The notes beneath the pieces are model-generated. The model did not search any database. It was given only the letters and a program-made list of their open reading frames with translations, and was not told the DNA's origin. DNA of 64,000 nt from positions 124,001 through 188,000 of the forward strand of contig CAWAOX010000018.1 in the NCBI GenBank assembly GCA_963783835.1. The letters run 5' to 3'. Below, piece after piece: positions 52,826-63,357 of this stretch. Source of the stretch: CAIQPS01 sp963783835. GTDB lineage: Bacteria; Actinomycetota; Thermoleophilia; RBG-16-64-13. How positions within the stretch are numbered: position 1 is the stretch's first letter; each line of letters opens with the position of its first letter. The translations under genes and the position numbers were made by a program.

Positions 52826-53555
52826 CTACCTCATGACCATCCGGTCGAGCAACCCGAAGAGCAGTTCCCGGCAGGCGTCAAAGGGGGCTTCGGGGGCGAG
52901 GAGAGCCTCACGCGGCGATACCCAGGGCCTGCCAGCCATACCCTGGGAGCGGCCGGGCAGATCCCCGCCGGCGACCTGCACGAGTTCCTCCAGCGTCTCC
53001 CGGGTCTCCTCCAGATGGAACTGCAGCCCAATGACCCGCCCGCCGTCGAAGGTGAAGGCCTGGTTCGGGACGGCCTCGGAGAACGCCGCGTGCGTGGCGC
53101 CAGGCGGGATCGAAAAGGTATCCCCGTGCCATTGGAGGGTGGTGAAGCGATCGGGGAAGTGGGCAAAGACCTCCAGCCCGCGCCCAGCCTCGGTGAGTTC
53201 CACCGGGTGCCAGCCGATCTCCTCGTAGGGAGCCCGTGTCACTTCGCCCCCCAGCACATCTGCGATGAGTTGCGCCCCCAGGCAGACACCGAGTACGGCC
53301 TTTCCCCTTGAGATGCAGGCGCGGATGAGGTCCTTCTCGCCGGCAAGCCACGGGTACTCGTCATCCTCGTAGACGTTCATCGGCCCGCCCATGATGACGA
53401 GCAGATCGACGCTGTCCGGTTCGGGCAGTTTGGCGGCTCCCGATCGGCTCGGCGAACATCAGCGTTCCCGAGAGTTCGTGCCCCCGGGCGCCAGTCCACT
53501 CTTGGATGAGGCCGACGCCCTCGTACGGGACATGCTGAAGGTAGTGCGTCTTCAC
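52826..53555 (-). CDS. Class I glutamine amidotransferase-like protein, frameshifted in this sequence
   Basis: About 242 aa if repaired. Start ATG 53555 (MKTHYLQHVPYEGVGLIQEW), then after a shift of one base near 53430-53445 the frame continues AAKLPEPDSVDLLVIMGGPMNVYEDDEYPW. Nucleophile in GKAVLGVCLGAQLIADVLGG and the His-Glu in GLQFHLEET match GATase1 proteins of the GMP-synthase-like (YfeJ/GuaA-N) group. These are often stand-alone and of unknown acceptor. It sits between the amidohydrolase and a membrane protein on the same strand. Confidence 0.8.
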
Positions 53556-53564
53556 GCGGAGAGT

Positions 53565-54602
53565 CTACTCCAGCTCGAGGTCGACCCTTCGCTGGGGACT
53601 TACCCGTTCGGTCCGGCGGCCCTCCCGTTCAGCGCGGCGCACCTCCCGAGCCTCGAGGACCAGCCGCCGGTCGTCGATCTCGAACTCCCGCTCTGCAGCC
53701 CGCATGGCCCGCATCTTGGTCCGCGCGTTCCGAACGACGTTCTTGTAGTAGTTGAAGTGCCAGCCCATGTGGAAGAGCGAGATGAGCGTCATGGCTATCC
53801 CCGCCTCCACGTGCCAGAACAGGAGGTCGATCGGCATGGTGAACGGCAGGGGGTAGTCGAGCTGGATGGTCAGGATCAGGCCGAAGATGCCCGTTACCAG
53901 GAAGGTGGCGAGGAGGAGCACGTTCCAGATCTTCCGATGGGTCGCGATCCGGATCCGCCTGGTCTTGTAGAGGAAGAAGCTCACCCCGTAGATGAGGAAG
54001 AAGCCGAGAGCGATAGGGCTCACGAGGTAGTGGGTGATGAAGGTGGCCCCCCTCGCCCCCTGTGCGACGGCGGCCGATGTGGCCTCGGCCGCCGGTACGG
54101 TGCCGTTGGTTGCCGTGCCGTCTGCCGCCACGATCAACTCGCCGCCGCCCGAGGACGGGGTGGTGGTAGAGGTGGTTGCCGCCGAGTCCCCGGTGAGTAG
54201 TACAGCGGCGCCCCCGCCGGCCGCGGCCAAAGTGGCCGTGGAGGCGTCGCTGGAGTTGTCCACTGTGGCGGTGACGCCGATGCCGAGGCAGGCGCCGCAA
54301 CCGGCGCACGGGCCCAGCGGGCAGTCACCGGTCGGAGGCTCGCCCGCGGTGGTGGTAGTGACGGCTAGAGCCGTGGTCGTCGTCGTGTCGGCCGGCTTCG
54401 ATTGGGACAGGTCGCAGATCCCGTCGCCGTCGGTGTCCTCGTAAAGTCGGCAGACGCCCGGGTAAGGATCGTTCACGATACAGCGGGGGCAATCGTCCCA
54501 GGCGAGGGCGCCCGACGGGAACCCCAGACCGTAGACAAAGCCGAAAAGGGCCAGACTGACGATGGTTGCCAGGACAGCGATCTTCCTCTTGCGACTGCTC
54601 AT
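53565..54602 (-). CDS. Cys-rich, Ca-binding-like protein with a C-terminal four-helix membrane domain
   Basis: 345 aa. N-terminal signal/TM segment, then CPRC, a calcium-loop-like EDTDGDGICDLS (thrombospondin-3/dockerin style) and a cluster CPLGPCAGCGAC within Thr/Ala linkers. From about residue 190 four membrane helices carry histidines (THYLVSPIALGFFLIYG, ATHRKIWNVLLL, FWHVEAGIAMTLISLFHMGWHFNYY), resembling DUF4405-type or b-type cytochrome domains. A charged cytosolic tail ends the protein. Possibly an electron carrier that works with the multihaem cytochrome; this is inference. Confidence 0.6.
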   Translation of the reverse strand: MSSRKRKIAVLATIVSLALFGFVYGLGFPSGALAWDDCPRCIVNDPYPGVCRLYEDTDGDGICDLSQSKPADTTTTTALAVTTTTAGEPPTGDCPLGPCAGCGACLGIGVTATVDNSSDASTATLAAAGGGAAVLLTGDSAATTSTTTPSSGGGELIVAADGTATNGTVPAAEATSAAVAQGARGATFITHYLVSPIALGFFLIYGVSFFLYKTRRIRIATHRKIWNVLLLATFLVTGIFGLILTIQLDYPLPFTMPIDLLFWHVEAGIAMTLISLFHMGWHFNYYKNVVRNARTKMRAMRAAEREFEIDDRRLVLEAREVRRAEREGRRTERVSPQRRVDLELE

Positions 54603-55034
54603 GTATCCGAACCTTTGCTTCGGGGGCCGCCCCCTCGCGCTTGCCCGAGCAACACGGCTGGCGTTTGGAGGCGTCGACCCTGGTTGACGGTTTGAATCGT
54701 ACCGAGTGGGGCGTAAGGCTTACGTAAGACCGCAGTCTCAGGCTCGCGCCGCCTCTCTTGGTCCGCTCGTCCAACGTCGGCACGGGCCGACGCGATCAGT
54801 ATGGGGGCGCCACGATACGCAGCGGTAAAGAGGAGATGACGATCCTGTAATCCGAACGACCGCCACGCCCTGTCGCTGGGGGACGCCCTGGCGCCCGCCG
54901 GCCTCGCTCATGTGCGGTGCCGGCCGGCGGCTCGACATCACCGCGGGGCGTGGCTGGGGGCACGGGCGCGGCAGTTGCCGCCGTCTTCGTTGACACTGGG
55001 AGAGGCTAGGGCTACAATCCAAAGCCTCCTACGT
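54603..55034. other. Non-coding stretch before tRNA-Lys
   Basis: 432 bases with no gene I can support. It holds CTTACGTAAG (54719-54728), a 10-bp palindrome next to a partial GTAAG/CTTAC copy, and otherwise ordinary GC-rich sequence. It should contain the promoters of the minus-strand membrane protein and of the tRNA; none is clear. Confidence 0.5.
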
Positions 55035-55107
55035 GGGCCGTTAGCTCAGTTGGTAGAGCACCGGACTTTTAATCCGATGGTCGATGGTTCGAGTCCATCA
55101 CGGCTCA
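55035..55107 (+). tRNA. tRNA-Lys (anticodon TTT)
   Basis: Cloverleaf fits: acceptor GGGCCGT/ACGGCTC with discriminator A at 55107, D-arm TAGCTCAGTTGGTAGAGCA, anticodon loop CTTTTAA, T-arm GATGG-TTCGAGT-CCATC. CCA is not encoded. A terminator follows 7 nt later. The IS-rich and catabolic region begins just downstream. Confidence 0.96.
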
Positions 55108-55114
55108 TTAGGAA

Positions 55115-55139
55115 AGCCCCGCATTTGCGGGGCTTTTTC
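55115..55139 (+). terminator. Rho-independent terminator of tRNA-Lys
   Basis: AGCCCCGC-ATTT-GCGGGGCT followed by TTTTCT; an 8-bp GC-rich stem with U-run directly after the tRNA. Confidence 0.9.
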
Positions 55140-55237
55140 TTGCGTCTTGAGGGACCGCTGCAGGCCGCGACGGGGGCCGGGACGCGCGCAGAATGTACAC
55201 GGAATGCTGTGCGGTCCCGGTAGATATTTGACACTGT

Positions 55238-55302
55238 GGCTCCGGTAGGTGTGTTCCACTTCGGGACGCGGCTCCGGTACCTGGGCGACAGTGGCTCCGG
55301 TA
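55238..55302 (+). repeat. Three GGCTCCGGTA direct repeats at the IS edge
   Basis: Copies at 55238-55247, 55270-55279 and 55293-55302, each followed by G/C-CT- or GGT- and a GTGACAC-like tail. They lie between tRNA-Lys and the broken IS481 transposase and resemble subterminal transposase-binding repeats. Confidence 0.6.
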
Positions 55303-55388
55303 CCTATGTGACACTTCGAGAGGACTTTGCCTCCCGGCTCCACACCAGATAGCAGGAGAAATCCGGCTATCTGGGGAGGGCAGACACC

Positions 55389-55998
55389 GTGCTTGTGGAG
55401 CTGGGACTGGTGGAACAACGGCACAAAGCCGTGCTCGAAGTGCTGGCGGGAGCCACGATCAGCGACGTGGCCATGAGGAACGGGGTCACCCGGCAGACGG
55501 TCCATCGCTGGCTGAGACGCTATGCCCGGTCGGGCTCGCCGGTCTCGTCGATCACTCCTCACGCCCGGCCAGGTGCCCGCACCAGATGGCCCCGGAGATC
55601 GAGGCCCGCGTCCTCGAACTTCGGGAGGCCCATCCCGGCTGGGGCCCGCGCACCCTGCGCCATCAGCTCGATCGCGAAGGTGTGGTCCCTCTTCCCGGGC
55701 GCTCCTCCATCTATCGCCTCTTGGTCCGTCACGGCCTGGTGGATCCTCAGAAGCGAAGACGCAAGCGGGAGGACTATAGCCGCTGGGAACGCAGCCGCTC
55801 CATGGAACTCTGGCAGATGGACATCATGGGCGGGGTGAAGCTGAAGGCGGGGCCGAACTCAAGATGATCACCGGACTCGACGACCACTCCCGCTTCTGCG
55901 TCTCCGCGCTCCTTGTGCCTCGGGCCACGGCCCGCCCGGTCTGTGAAGCTCTGGCGCTGGCCATGCGCCGCCACGGCGTCCCCGACCAGATCCTCACG
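55389..55998 (+). pseudogene. IS481-family transposase, N-terminal remnant
   Basis: Pieces in different frames: an HTH (ISDVAMRNGVTRQTVHRWLRRY), then EARVLELREAHPGWGPRTLR, SIYRLLVRHGLVDPQ, MELWQMDIMGGVKL and ITGLDDHSRFCVSALLVPRA up to RHGVPDQILT, at the second catalytic Asp. At least two frameshifts divide it, and it stops where the IS110-type sequence begins. Not functional. Confidence 0.8.
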
Positions 55999-56276
55999 GC
56001 GTGCTATGAGAGTTTTGTCAATTCCCCGTCTTGGGCTATCGGGCCGTTGGGCGTCCAATCGAGTGGAACATTCGGGATGGTCCGCGTGCGGACTTCCCAT
56101 CGTGCTCGTCGGACTTCTTGCCCGAGGGAGCGAGGGTGGCCAAGCGGTCGCGACGAGCTGACATCACTCGATATCGCCCACGACAACGGACGACCTCTTC
56201 CTCTCTCCGGTATTAGCCGAAGCCCTCGGGAAACTGCCAAGCGACGAGAGCGACTCCTTTCCACGCATGCTCCGCG

Positions 56277-57488
56277 TCAAAGGTCTCTCGCCGCTTCATA
56301 ACCGCGAACGCGTAAAGCAGCAGCTTGTTCATGCAGGCGCCGAAGGCTTACGGTCCCGACCAAGGGCCGGTCTGGCCGCTGGATGAGCCGGTCGAAGTGG
56401 GCCCGGATCCGAGGGTTGTGCTGCAGACGGGACAGGGTGGCCATATAGAGGACCTGGCGCAGCCCCGACCGACCTCGGTGGGTCATGCCCTGTTTTCGAC
56501 CGATCCGCTGCCCGGTGTCATGCCGGGAAGGATCGGTGCCCGCGAGCTTGATGAGCTGTCTGCCGTGGCGATACTTGTCGATCGAGCCCACATGGGCAAG
56601 GATGCCAGCGGCAGACGACCAAGCGAGGCCGGGGATGCTGAGCAGATAGCGACTTTCCTCCACAACTGCAAGCACCTTCTGGATCTCATGGGCGAGCGCG
56701 TCAATCTGATCGCTCAGGAGATCGACGCGCCCAACCAGACGAGCAAGTTCCCGGACCAGAGGGCCCAGAGCAGCCGCGGGGACCACCGTGCGCTGCGCCC
56801 TTTCATGAACAGCCATGAGCTTGAACCGCCAGAGCCGGCGACCCCGACTGGCGGCTTTTACCTGCGAATGAAGTCATTCACGGGAAGAGCCGCAATCTCC
56901 TGGGGAGTGAGGCCGAGCCTAAGGACAGCCACACACCCTGGGGCGAGAAGATCCGTCCAGACCGAACGCAGCTCCGGGGAAGACCCCATAGAGCTGATGG
57001 CTAAGCAGCGTCTTTAAGCGGGCCCGCTCCTCACGCAGGCGGGCATATTCGCCCAGGATCGACGGAGTGGATCAGGGGCCAGCTTCCACCTTGGTTTCGG
57101 TGACCAGGTCGTTGCGCACAAGTTCGGCTATCTGTTCGGCGTCAGAAATATCGGTCTTGTGCCGGTTCATCTGCCGAGCTTCGCGCAGGCGGAAGGTGGC
57201 GAGAGGATTCACGATGACGTACTCCTCGCCGCGGGCTTCCAGATAGTGGGCCAGAGCCTCCCACACGTGTCCGGTTGCCTCAAAGGCAAATACACGCCGG
57301 CCTGCTGACTGTGAGGCAAGCAGTCGGGTTCGCATCAGAAGATCGTCGAATCCGACGAGCGAGTGGGGAACCCGAAACCGAGTGAGCCGCTCTCCCTCCA
57401 TCCGGCAGATAACTGCCTGGTGCTGCTCTCCCGCCAGGTCAAGCCCCACGATGATATCCTCGGGCTCAAGGCGTAGTCTCCGGGCCAT
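56277..57488 (-). pseudogene. IS110-family transposase, frameshifted
   Basis: ATG 57488 has a perfect SD (AAAGGAGGTAACC). N-terminal RuvC-like DEDD half: IIVGLDLAGEQHQAV, FAFEATGHVWEAL, VNPLATFRLREARQMNRHKTDISDAEQIAEL. C-terminal Transposase_20 half in another frame: LLSIPGLAWSSAAGILAHVG and KLAGTDPSRHDTGQRIGRKQGMTHRGRSGLRQVLYM. Between them, at least one stop (57072) and a frameshift. Apparently inserted next to the IS481 remnant. Confidence 0.85.
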
Positions 57489-57572
57489 GATGGTTACCTC
57501 CTTTGGTTTGGCGCCTAAGGAATAACCCATGACGGAGATTCACACCTACTCTTATTCTTCCATAGTTCCATA

Positions 57573-57857
57573 CTCGACAACGGCCACGAGTTCCAGGCCA
57601 AGTTCCACTGGCACGTCGAGGACCAGGGCATGCGCCATACCTACATCAAGCCAAGAAGCCCGAACTTAAACGGCAAAGTGGAGCGTTCCCACCTCACTGA
57701 CGAACTCGAGTTCTACCAACTCCTTGAGTACACCGACGACGTCGATCTCGCGGAGAAGCTCGCGGTCTGGGAGGAGTTCTACAACGTCCATCGGCCGCAC
57801 GCTGCTCATGACGGGCGGACACCCTATGAGGTCCTCAGAGAGAAGTTGGTATCGTGA
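57573..57857 (+). pseudogene. IS481-type integrase, C-terminal remnant
   Basis: ILDNGHEFQAKFHWHVEDQG, then HTYIKPRSPNLNGKVERSH and FYNVHRPHAAHDGRTPYEVLREKL: the C-terminal third of an rve-type transposase, with no start. Its style differs from the left IS481 fragment, so it is probably from another element rather than the same gene split by IS110. Confidence 0.75.
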
Positions 57858-57948
57858 AAGTGTCAACCGAGGTCGTACAGGTCACAGTCAGAGCTCAGAA
57901 CTCCTGCAGCAACCGGTTGTCTGACGCATATCCTGACCGCCGTCCGGA

Positions 57949-58620
57949 CTAGTCAAGCAAGTAGGCAATAGCTCGCGCAGGTGCTCCATCACCGGCCGTA
58001 ATGCGAAGCGGAAGACAAACGAAGTAAATCCTCTTGCCCCCCAGTTGCTTGGCTACGGAACTGATTTCCTCGATGAGGGGAATGCCATTGCCGAGCAGAA
58101 TATTGTGCGCCGGGTTCGACGTATCTCCGTATTTATCGATGCTGAAGAAGTCTATGCCCACGGATTTCACTTTCTTCGCCACTAGCCATTCCGCACCGCT
58201 CCGATCGACGTATGTGTAGTTCGAATTGAGCCACGCCTCTCCAAGATGGTCGGCGCAGCCGGTGTAGAGGATGACAATATCTCCTGGTCTCACCAACTCA
58301 GAGAACTTCTCCAGATCCTCGGCGCCAACAGCGGACCCAAGCTCCTTGTCCGAAAGATCGAGGACAACTGCCTCCCCCATGAAGAGGTTCAGGTCCAATT
58401 CTTCGAGCGATAAACCTTCATTGAAGCGATGCCGCGGCGCATCGACATGCGTCCCCTGGTGCGTAGAAATCTTGAATCTGTGAACGTTAAATCCATTCTT
58501 TTCCACAGATGAGACCTGTTCAATCACCGCCGGCGCGTTGGCAGGATAGAAGGGCATCCCCTCCCATACTGGGTTGGACAGGTCATAGTATTTGCCTTTG
58601 AACGGGGCCGTCGCAGCCAT
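57949..58620 (-). CDS. Cyclase/kynurenine formamidase-like metal-dependent hydrolase
   Basis: 223 aa. Cyclase-family signature HQGTHVDAPRH (HxGTHxDxPxH) with nearby PVWEGMPFYPANAP and VGIDFFSIDKYG. Members hydrolyse N-formylkynurenine, isatin and other cyclic or N-acyl amides. SD AAAGGAG before ATG 58620. GC is lower than in the left part of the window. It lies next to M24, SDR and hydantoinase-like genes, suggesting degradation of a cyclic amide or similar compound. Confidence 0.88.
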   Translation of the reverse strand: MAATAPFKGKYYDLSNPVWEGMPFYPANAPAVIEQVSSVEKNGFNVHRFKISTHQGTHVDAPRHRFNEGLSLEELDLNLFMGEAVVLDLSDKELGSAVGAEDLEKFSELVRPGDIVILYTGCADHLGEAWLNSNYTYVDRSGAEWLVAKKVKSVGIDFFSIDKYGDTSNPAHNILLGNGIPLIEEISSVAKQLGGKRIYFVCLPLRITAGDGAPARAIAYLLD

Positions 58621-58733
58621 TCTGGACTCCTTTGGTCTTGTCCTGCTATTCGTTAAGAACGCGGCGGTACGAATTCTCGTGCGAGTTACACTCTAGTTGC
58701 TGAGGACTAAGTCGGCGGAGCGGAACCCGCCCC

Positions 58734-59939
58734 TTACACCCTCGCGATAGTTTGTGGAGTCTTGTGGAGCCTCTCAGCTCCCTGATCGCCTACGATGTAT
58801 CCATCGCATACGTTGGTCCAGACTCCCTCCCGCACAGCGCCGGGGTGCACGGCTATGTTCATACCTCTCTCCAGCTTCCACGCCTCTTCGGGCCTGATGT
58901 TCGGCCGCTCGACAAGCGAAAGCCCTTGCCCATGGGAAAATGAGCGACCTGGCCTTCCGTAACCGCGCTCGGTTAGGAATTGAACCTGCTTCAGCCAGAG
59001 TTCTCCGGGTTCGGCACCCGGAACCATGGCCTTGGCGATGAGGTGCTGACACTCGAGCGCGTCGGCAAAAGCCTTCTCTAGGGAGGGAGAGGGCTCGCCC
59101 TGAACCGCGAAGATCTTGGTGATCTCGGTGTAATAGCCGCAAGGTCCGTTTACTTCGACGAGCACTGAGACCTGATCCCCGGGCCGGATCACTCGGTTCT
59201 GCATACCGTAGACATCGAAAGGCACGATCGTACCCATCGGTCCCGAGCCCACCTGGATGATGCCTCGGGCACTACCGTGCTTGGAGCAGTAGTAGTGAGC
59301 CTCGGCGTACACATCGTAGTCGTGCATACCGGGCGTGATCGTCTTAGTAAGATGCTCGATACCGCATCCTCGAGCGCTGCGCAGCCCTTTATGCACTCGA
59401 TCTCTTCGGGACTCTTGACGATCTTCAGCCGATCGACCAGTCGGTCGCATCGACGAACACCGCACCCGGTAGGTCTCGACCACGTACTCATAGAAGGTCA
59501 CCGGAAGGAAGGTTTTCTCTACCCAGCCGATCTTAGGGTTCTTCTTTTCTCTGAGCACGCTGACAGCCAGTCTACCTTCCACTGTGCTCGAATAATGCGT
59601 GGTTGGGAAGTAGACGGCTCCCAGGGAGGCACCGACGCCGCGTGCTAGTGCCATGGGCGGGAAAGGCTGGGTGGCGGGCGGCTCCATCCCGCAGTTGATC
59701 ACCGCCATCTCACCCTCGAGCGGGAAGATCACGGTCATTGGATATTGATGGCGTGCCGCGAAGTCAGTGAACCAACGAAGAGTTCCTCCTAGAAACTCCT
59801 CGTGGTTTTGCATTACCAGATAGTCGAGCCCACGCTCTTGCATCATTTCTCGTGCGGCTTCCCAGCGGCGCTCGAGTTCGGGCGTGGAGATGCGATGGAC
59901 CAGCCTCTCGACTGGGCTCACTGGGGTAGGATCAACCAC
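58734..59939 (-). CDS. M24-family Xaa-Pro peptidase/creatinase-like protein, with internal frameshifts
   Basis: About 400 aa from GTG 59939 (SD AAGGAGAGG). N-terminal creatinase-like domain (ERRWEAAREMMQERGLDYLV, TDFAARHQYPM) and C-terminal pita-bread fold (DYDVYAEAHYYCSKHGSARG, VNGPCGYYTEITKIFAV, FSHGQGLSLVERPNIRPEE). Between about 59480 and 59350 three single-base deletions take the sequence out of frame and back; the middle frame reads VDRLKIVKSPEEIECIKGCAALEDAVS, as expected for the family. Likely sequencing error. Not all usual metal ligands are obvious, so it may act on a C-N substrate rather than a peptide. Confidence 0.8.
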   Translation of the reverse strand: MVDPTPVSPVERLVHRISTPELERRWEAAREMMQERGLDYLVMQNHEEFLGGTLRWFTDFAARHQYPMTVIFPLEGEMAVINCGMEPPATQPFPPMALARGVGASLGAVYFPTTHYSSTVEGRLAVSVLREKKNPKIGWVEKTFLPVTFYEYVVETYRVRCSSMRPTGRSAEDRQESRRDRVHKGLRSARGCGIEHLTKTITPGMHDYDVYAEAHYYCSKHGSARGIIQVGSGPMGTIVPFDVYGMQNRVIRPGDQVSVLVEVNGPCGYYTEITKIFAVQGEPSPSLEKAFADALECQHLIAKAMVPGAEPGELWLKQVQFLTERGYGRPGRSFSHGQGLSLVERPNIRPEEAWKLERGMNIAVHPGAVREGVWTNVCDGYIVGDQGAERLHKTPQTIARV

Positions 59940-60145
59940 GGTCCTCTCCTTTCCTGACGAATGCAACGCTCACATGCTTCTTGCCGCGTTCGGCTTCTGA
60001 CCAATACGGGACGGCGGCCGTCCACCCCACTCGGCCGGATGTAAGGGGGATTCAGCTACTGGCTAGAATCTACCGGTGCCGCGGCCAGCCTTGTCTCTGA
60101 GAGTTGGAGCAGGGTGGTATGAAATGCGTCCAGGACCGATGGCAA

Positions 60146-60955
60146 TCAGTGCATTACTTGTCCGCCGTCCACGACAAGCGTTGGCCGCTCATGAAGTCGC
60201 TATCGGCAGAGGCAAGAAAGAACGCCGGACCAGCCAGGTCTCCCGGGAGTTCGTTCCGCTCCTTGAGGCACTGCATGCCGCGTGTGCGCTCGCAGTGCTC
60301 CAGGATACTCTGGACCTTGCCCTGCGTTCGATGCCGTCAGCGTGAAACCGGGGGCAAGCGCGTTCACTCGAATTCCATACTCTCCCAACTCCCTCGCCAA
60401 TGCTCGCGTGAATCCTATGATTCCTCCCTTGCTGACCACATACGGGATGAACCCGCGCAGACCCTCAAAGAAAGCCGACGAAGTGATGTTGATGATCTTG
60501 CCGTACCCCTGTGGCTCCATATACGGAAAGACGGCCTGCGCCGAGAACCACATGCCGCGCAAATTGACATCCTGCGCGCTGTCCCATTCCTCAACGGTGT
60601 ACTCGTCGAAGCGGCGAAGACCCGCCTTAGACGGAATTACGCGGGCAGCGGCTGCGTTGTTGACGAGAATGTCGATCTTCCCGCCGCATGCGTCCGCTAG
60701 CCGTTTTGCCGACGCTCGGCACTGATCCAAGTCGGTTACGTCACAAGTGAGCGGAATCGCGACTCCTCCGGCCGCTTGAATGTCCTCTACCACTTGCGCC
60801 GCGCTGGATGCGTGGCGAGTGAGCACTCCCACCCGGGCGCCCTCTTGGGCAAACCTCACCGCTATCGAGCGGCCGATGCTGTTGGTACCGCCAGCTCCTG
60901 TTACCAAAGCCACGCGGTCTTGAAGACGTCGGAACGATCCGCATTCAGGTTCCAT
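60146..60955 (-). CDS. Short-chain dehydrogenase/reductase, frameshifted near its C-terminus
   Basis: About 265 aa if repaired. ATG 60955 has SD GGAGGGAG. Rossmann motif ALVTGAGGTNSIGRSIA, NNAA, active-site Ser in INITSSAFFEG, YVVSKGG with Tyr and Lys, VNALAPGF. Near 60275 a shift by one base gives RGMQCLKERNELPGDLAGPAFFLASADSDFMSGQ, and a second near 60170 gives VVDGGQVMH, the usual C-terminus. NAD(P)-dependent oxidation or reduction of an alcohol/ketone is expected; substrate unknown. Confidence 0.82.
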
Positions 60956-61165
60956 ATCGTGCTCCCTCCATAGATGACCAAAATGTTCATTGATACCCGA
61001 AAAATGTGCCATTAGATTCTTTTATTGAGCTGCTTTGCACGGCTCGTGTCTCAACGGTACCAGGCCCATCGGCCGCAGACCACTCATTTTCGAAACCTGG
61101 GTGCTCTGCCAGTGGGAAGTGACTCTCTGCACAAGGAGAGTGCTTGAGTTCATATTTGTAACACG

Positions 61166-61194
61166 TTGACCGCATCGTGAAATCGTATTATGAT
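61166..61194 (+). promoter_or_regulatory. Sigma70-type promoter of hyuA
   Basis: TTGACC (61166-61171) and TATGAT (61189-61194) with a 17-nt spacer, 45 nt before the hyuA start. The strongest promoter match in the window. Confidence 0.75.
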
Positions 61195-61238
61195 GGGTCG
61201 GTCAAGAAAGTGGATGTTCGACGACGAGGGTGATGGGA

Positions 61239-63355
61239 ATGGGGTACAGGGTCGGGGCAGACGTGGGTGGAACCTTCACCGACCTGGTGGCTATGGATGA
61301 GACGGGCAGGGTGGTAATAGCCAAAGCGCCCACGACTCCAGCTGACCAGTCCGTCAGCGTCCAAGACGCGATCAAGAAAGCTGGTATAGATCTCGGCGCG
61401 GTCGATTTCTTTTCCCATGGCACGACCGTCGGGGTCAACGCGGTGATTGAGAACAAGGGGGCGAAGGTCGCCGTCATCACGACAGAGGGGTTCCGGGACG
61501 TGCTCGAGCTGCGTCGCGGCCGGCGTGTCATCGAGAACCCCGACGACATGTACAACCTCCAAATGGACCTTCCCCAGGACTACGTAGGTGGCTACGACCC
61601 ACTGGTCAGAAGGCCGCTCCGGTTCGAAGTCCCGGAGCGCCTCGACTACCAGGGCAGCGTCCTCCGGCCTTTGGACGAGGACGCGGTCCGACGGAGCGTG
61701 GAAGATATCCGTGCTCAGGGCGTCCAAGCGGTCGTCATCTGCTATTTGTTCTCCTTCATGAATCCGGCCCATGAGCAACGAACGGCGGAGATCGTACGAG
61801 AGATGATGCCGGACGTCGATCTCTCGGTCTCCAGTGATATCCTGCCCATCGTTCGCGAGTACGAGAGGCTCAGCACGGCCACCGTGAACGCCTATGTCAT
61901 GCCCATAATGCGCTCGTATCTTGGCAAGCTGCGCGACGCGCTCAAAGCCGGCGGTTTCAACCGGGACTTCTACCTGATGCAGTCGAGTGGCGGCATCATG
62001 TCCTCGGAGGTCGCCGCACGCCGGCCCGTCTATACCATCGATTCGGGCCCGGCGGGGGGAGTGACGGCTGCCGCCCAATTGGGAATGTCGTTGGGATACC
62101 CGGATGTCATATCATTCGACATGGGCGGAACGACGGCGAAGGTGTGCGTCATCCGCGACGGCACGCCGGAGGTGACCAGCCAGTTCTGGGTGGGTTCGAG
62201 GTACTTCATCGGGGCTCCGGTAATGGACATGGTGGAGATCGGAGCCGGAGGCGGAAGCATCGCGTCGATCGACAAGGGCGGTGGAGTCCACGTCGGTCCT
62301 CGCAGCGCCGGGTCGGTGCCGGGACCGGTCTGCTACGGCAAAAGTGGGACCGAGCCCACGGTGACTGACGCCGATCTGATCCTGGGCTACATCAATTCTG
62401 AATACTACCTCGGCGGCGACATGACGGTAGACATCGAGGCGGCCCGGACGGCAATCAAGACCAAGATCGCCGATCCTTTGGGCATGAGCGTCTCTGAAGC
62501 CGCACATGGGATATACCGCTTGGTCAATGCCAACATGATCGGCGCCACCAGGGTCGTCACCATCCAGCGAGGGCACGACCCCCGCGATTTCAGCCTGGTT
62601 GTCTCCGGTGGGACCGCGGCCATCCACGCCGTTCGCATGGCCCAGGAGCTACGTATTCCTAGGGTGATAGTCCCCCTGCAGGCTGGCGTCTTCTCGGCGG
62701 TAGGCTTGATCACTGCCGACGCCCGCTACGATGTCCACCGTTCTTACGTCGCCCGAGGTTCGCAGGCCGACCCCGGTCGCATGCAGGCGATCTTCGATGA
62801 GATAGCTCGTGAGGCGGCCGCCAGGATCGCCGAACTGGGGTTCGCGCCCGACGACATAGTGCTGCGCTACGAGATAGACATGCGTTATCTAGGGCAGGCC
62901 CACGAGGTACCGGTTGAGGTCCCCTGCGGCCTCGTCACGGCCATGGACGAGGCCACCCTGAAGAAGCTGGTGGAGCTCTTCCACGAGAAGCATCTTCACC
63001 TGTTCGGCCACGCTTCGCGGGAGTCGGAGACTGAGTTCATGACGCTTACCGTCGCTGCGATCGGCCCAATGACCCGCGGCGAGATGCACCCGATAGAAAC
63101 GGGCACGGGGGACCCCGGCGCCGCGTTCAAGGGCGTCAGAAAAGTGTTCTTCCAGGAGGCCGGCGGCTACATCGACTGCAACACCTACGAACGATCCCTG
63201 CTCAGGCGAGCAACGTGATCGTCGGCCCTGCGATCGTCGAGCAGATGGATACCACCACGGTCCTTCCCCCCGGGGAGACGGCCCGAGTCGACGAGTACGG
63301 CACACTGATCGTCGAGCTTGCCGCGGACCAGGGCGAAGACGCGAGGGAGGTATGA
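61239..63355 (+). CDS. hyuA: Hydantoinase/oxoprolinase subunit A (HyuA), one frameshift
   Basis: About 705 aa if repaired. ATG 61239 (GAGGG 8 nt upstream). Actin-like ATPase: GADVGGTFTDLVAMDE, FSHGTTVGVNAVIENKGAKVAVITTEGFRD, VISFDMGGTTAKVCVI and AAGGGSIA-type GAGGGSIASID. After ERSLLR the frame is lost at about 63203; adding one G gives ASNVIVGPAIVEQMDTTTVLPPGET, the normal C-terminus, ending at 63355. With HyuB it carries out ATP-dependent opening of hydantoin/5-oxoproline-like rings or ketone carboxylation. Confidence 0.9.
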
Positions 63356-63357
63356 CG

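Noticed and set aside
55389..57857. A single IS481 element split by IS110
   Set aside because: The left and right IS481 parts are of different subfamily style and the junction does not restore a clean frame.
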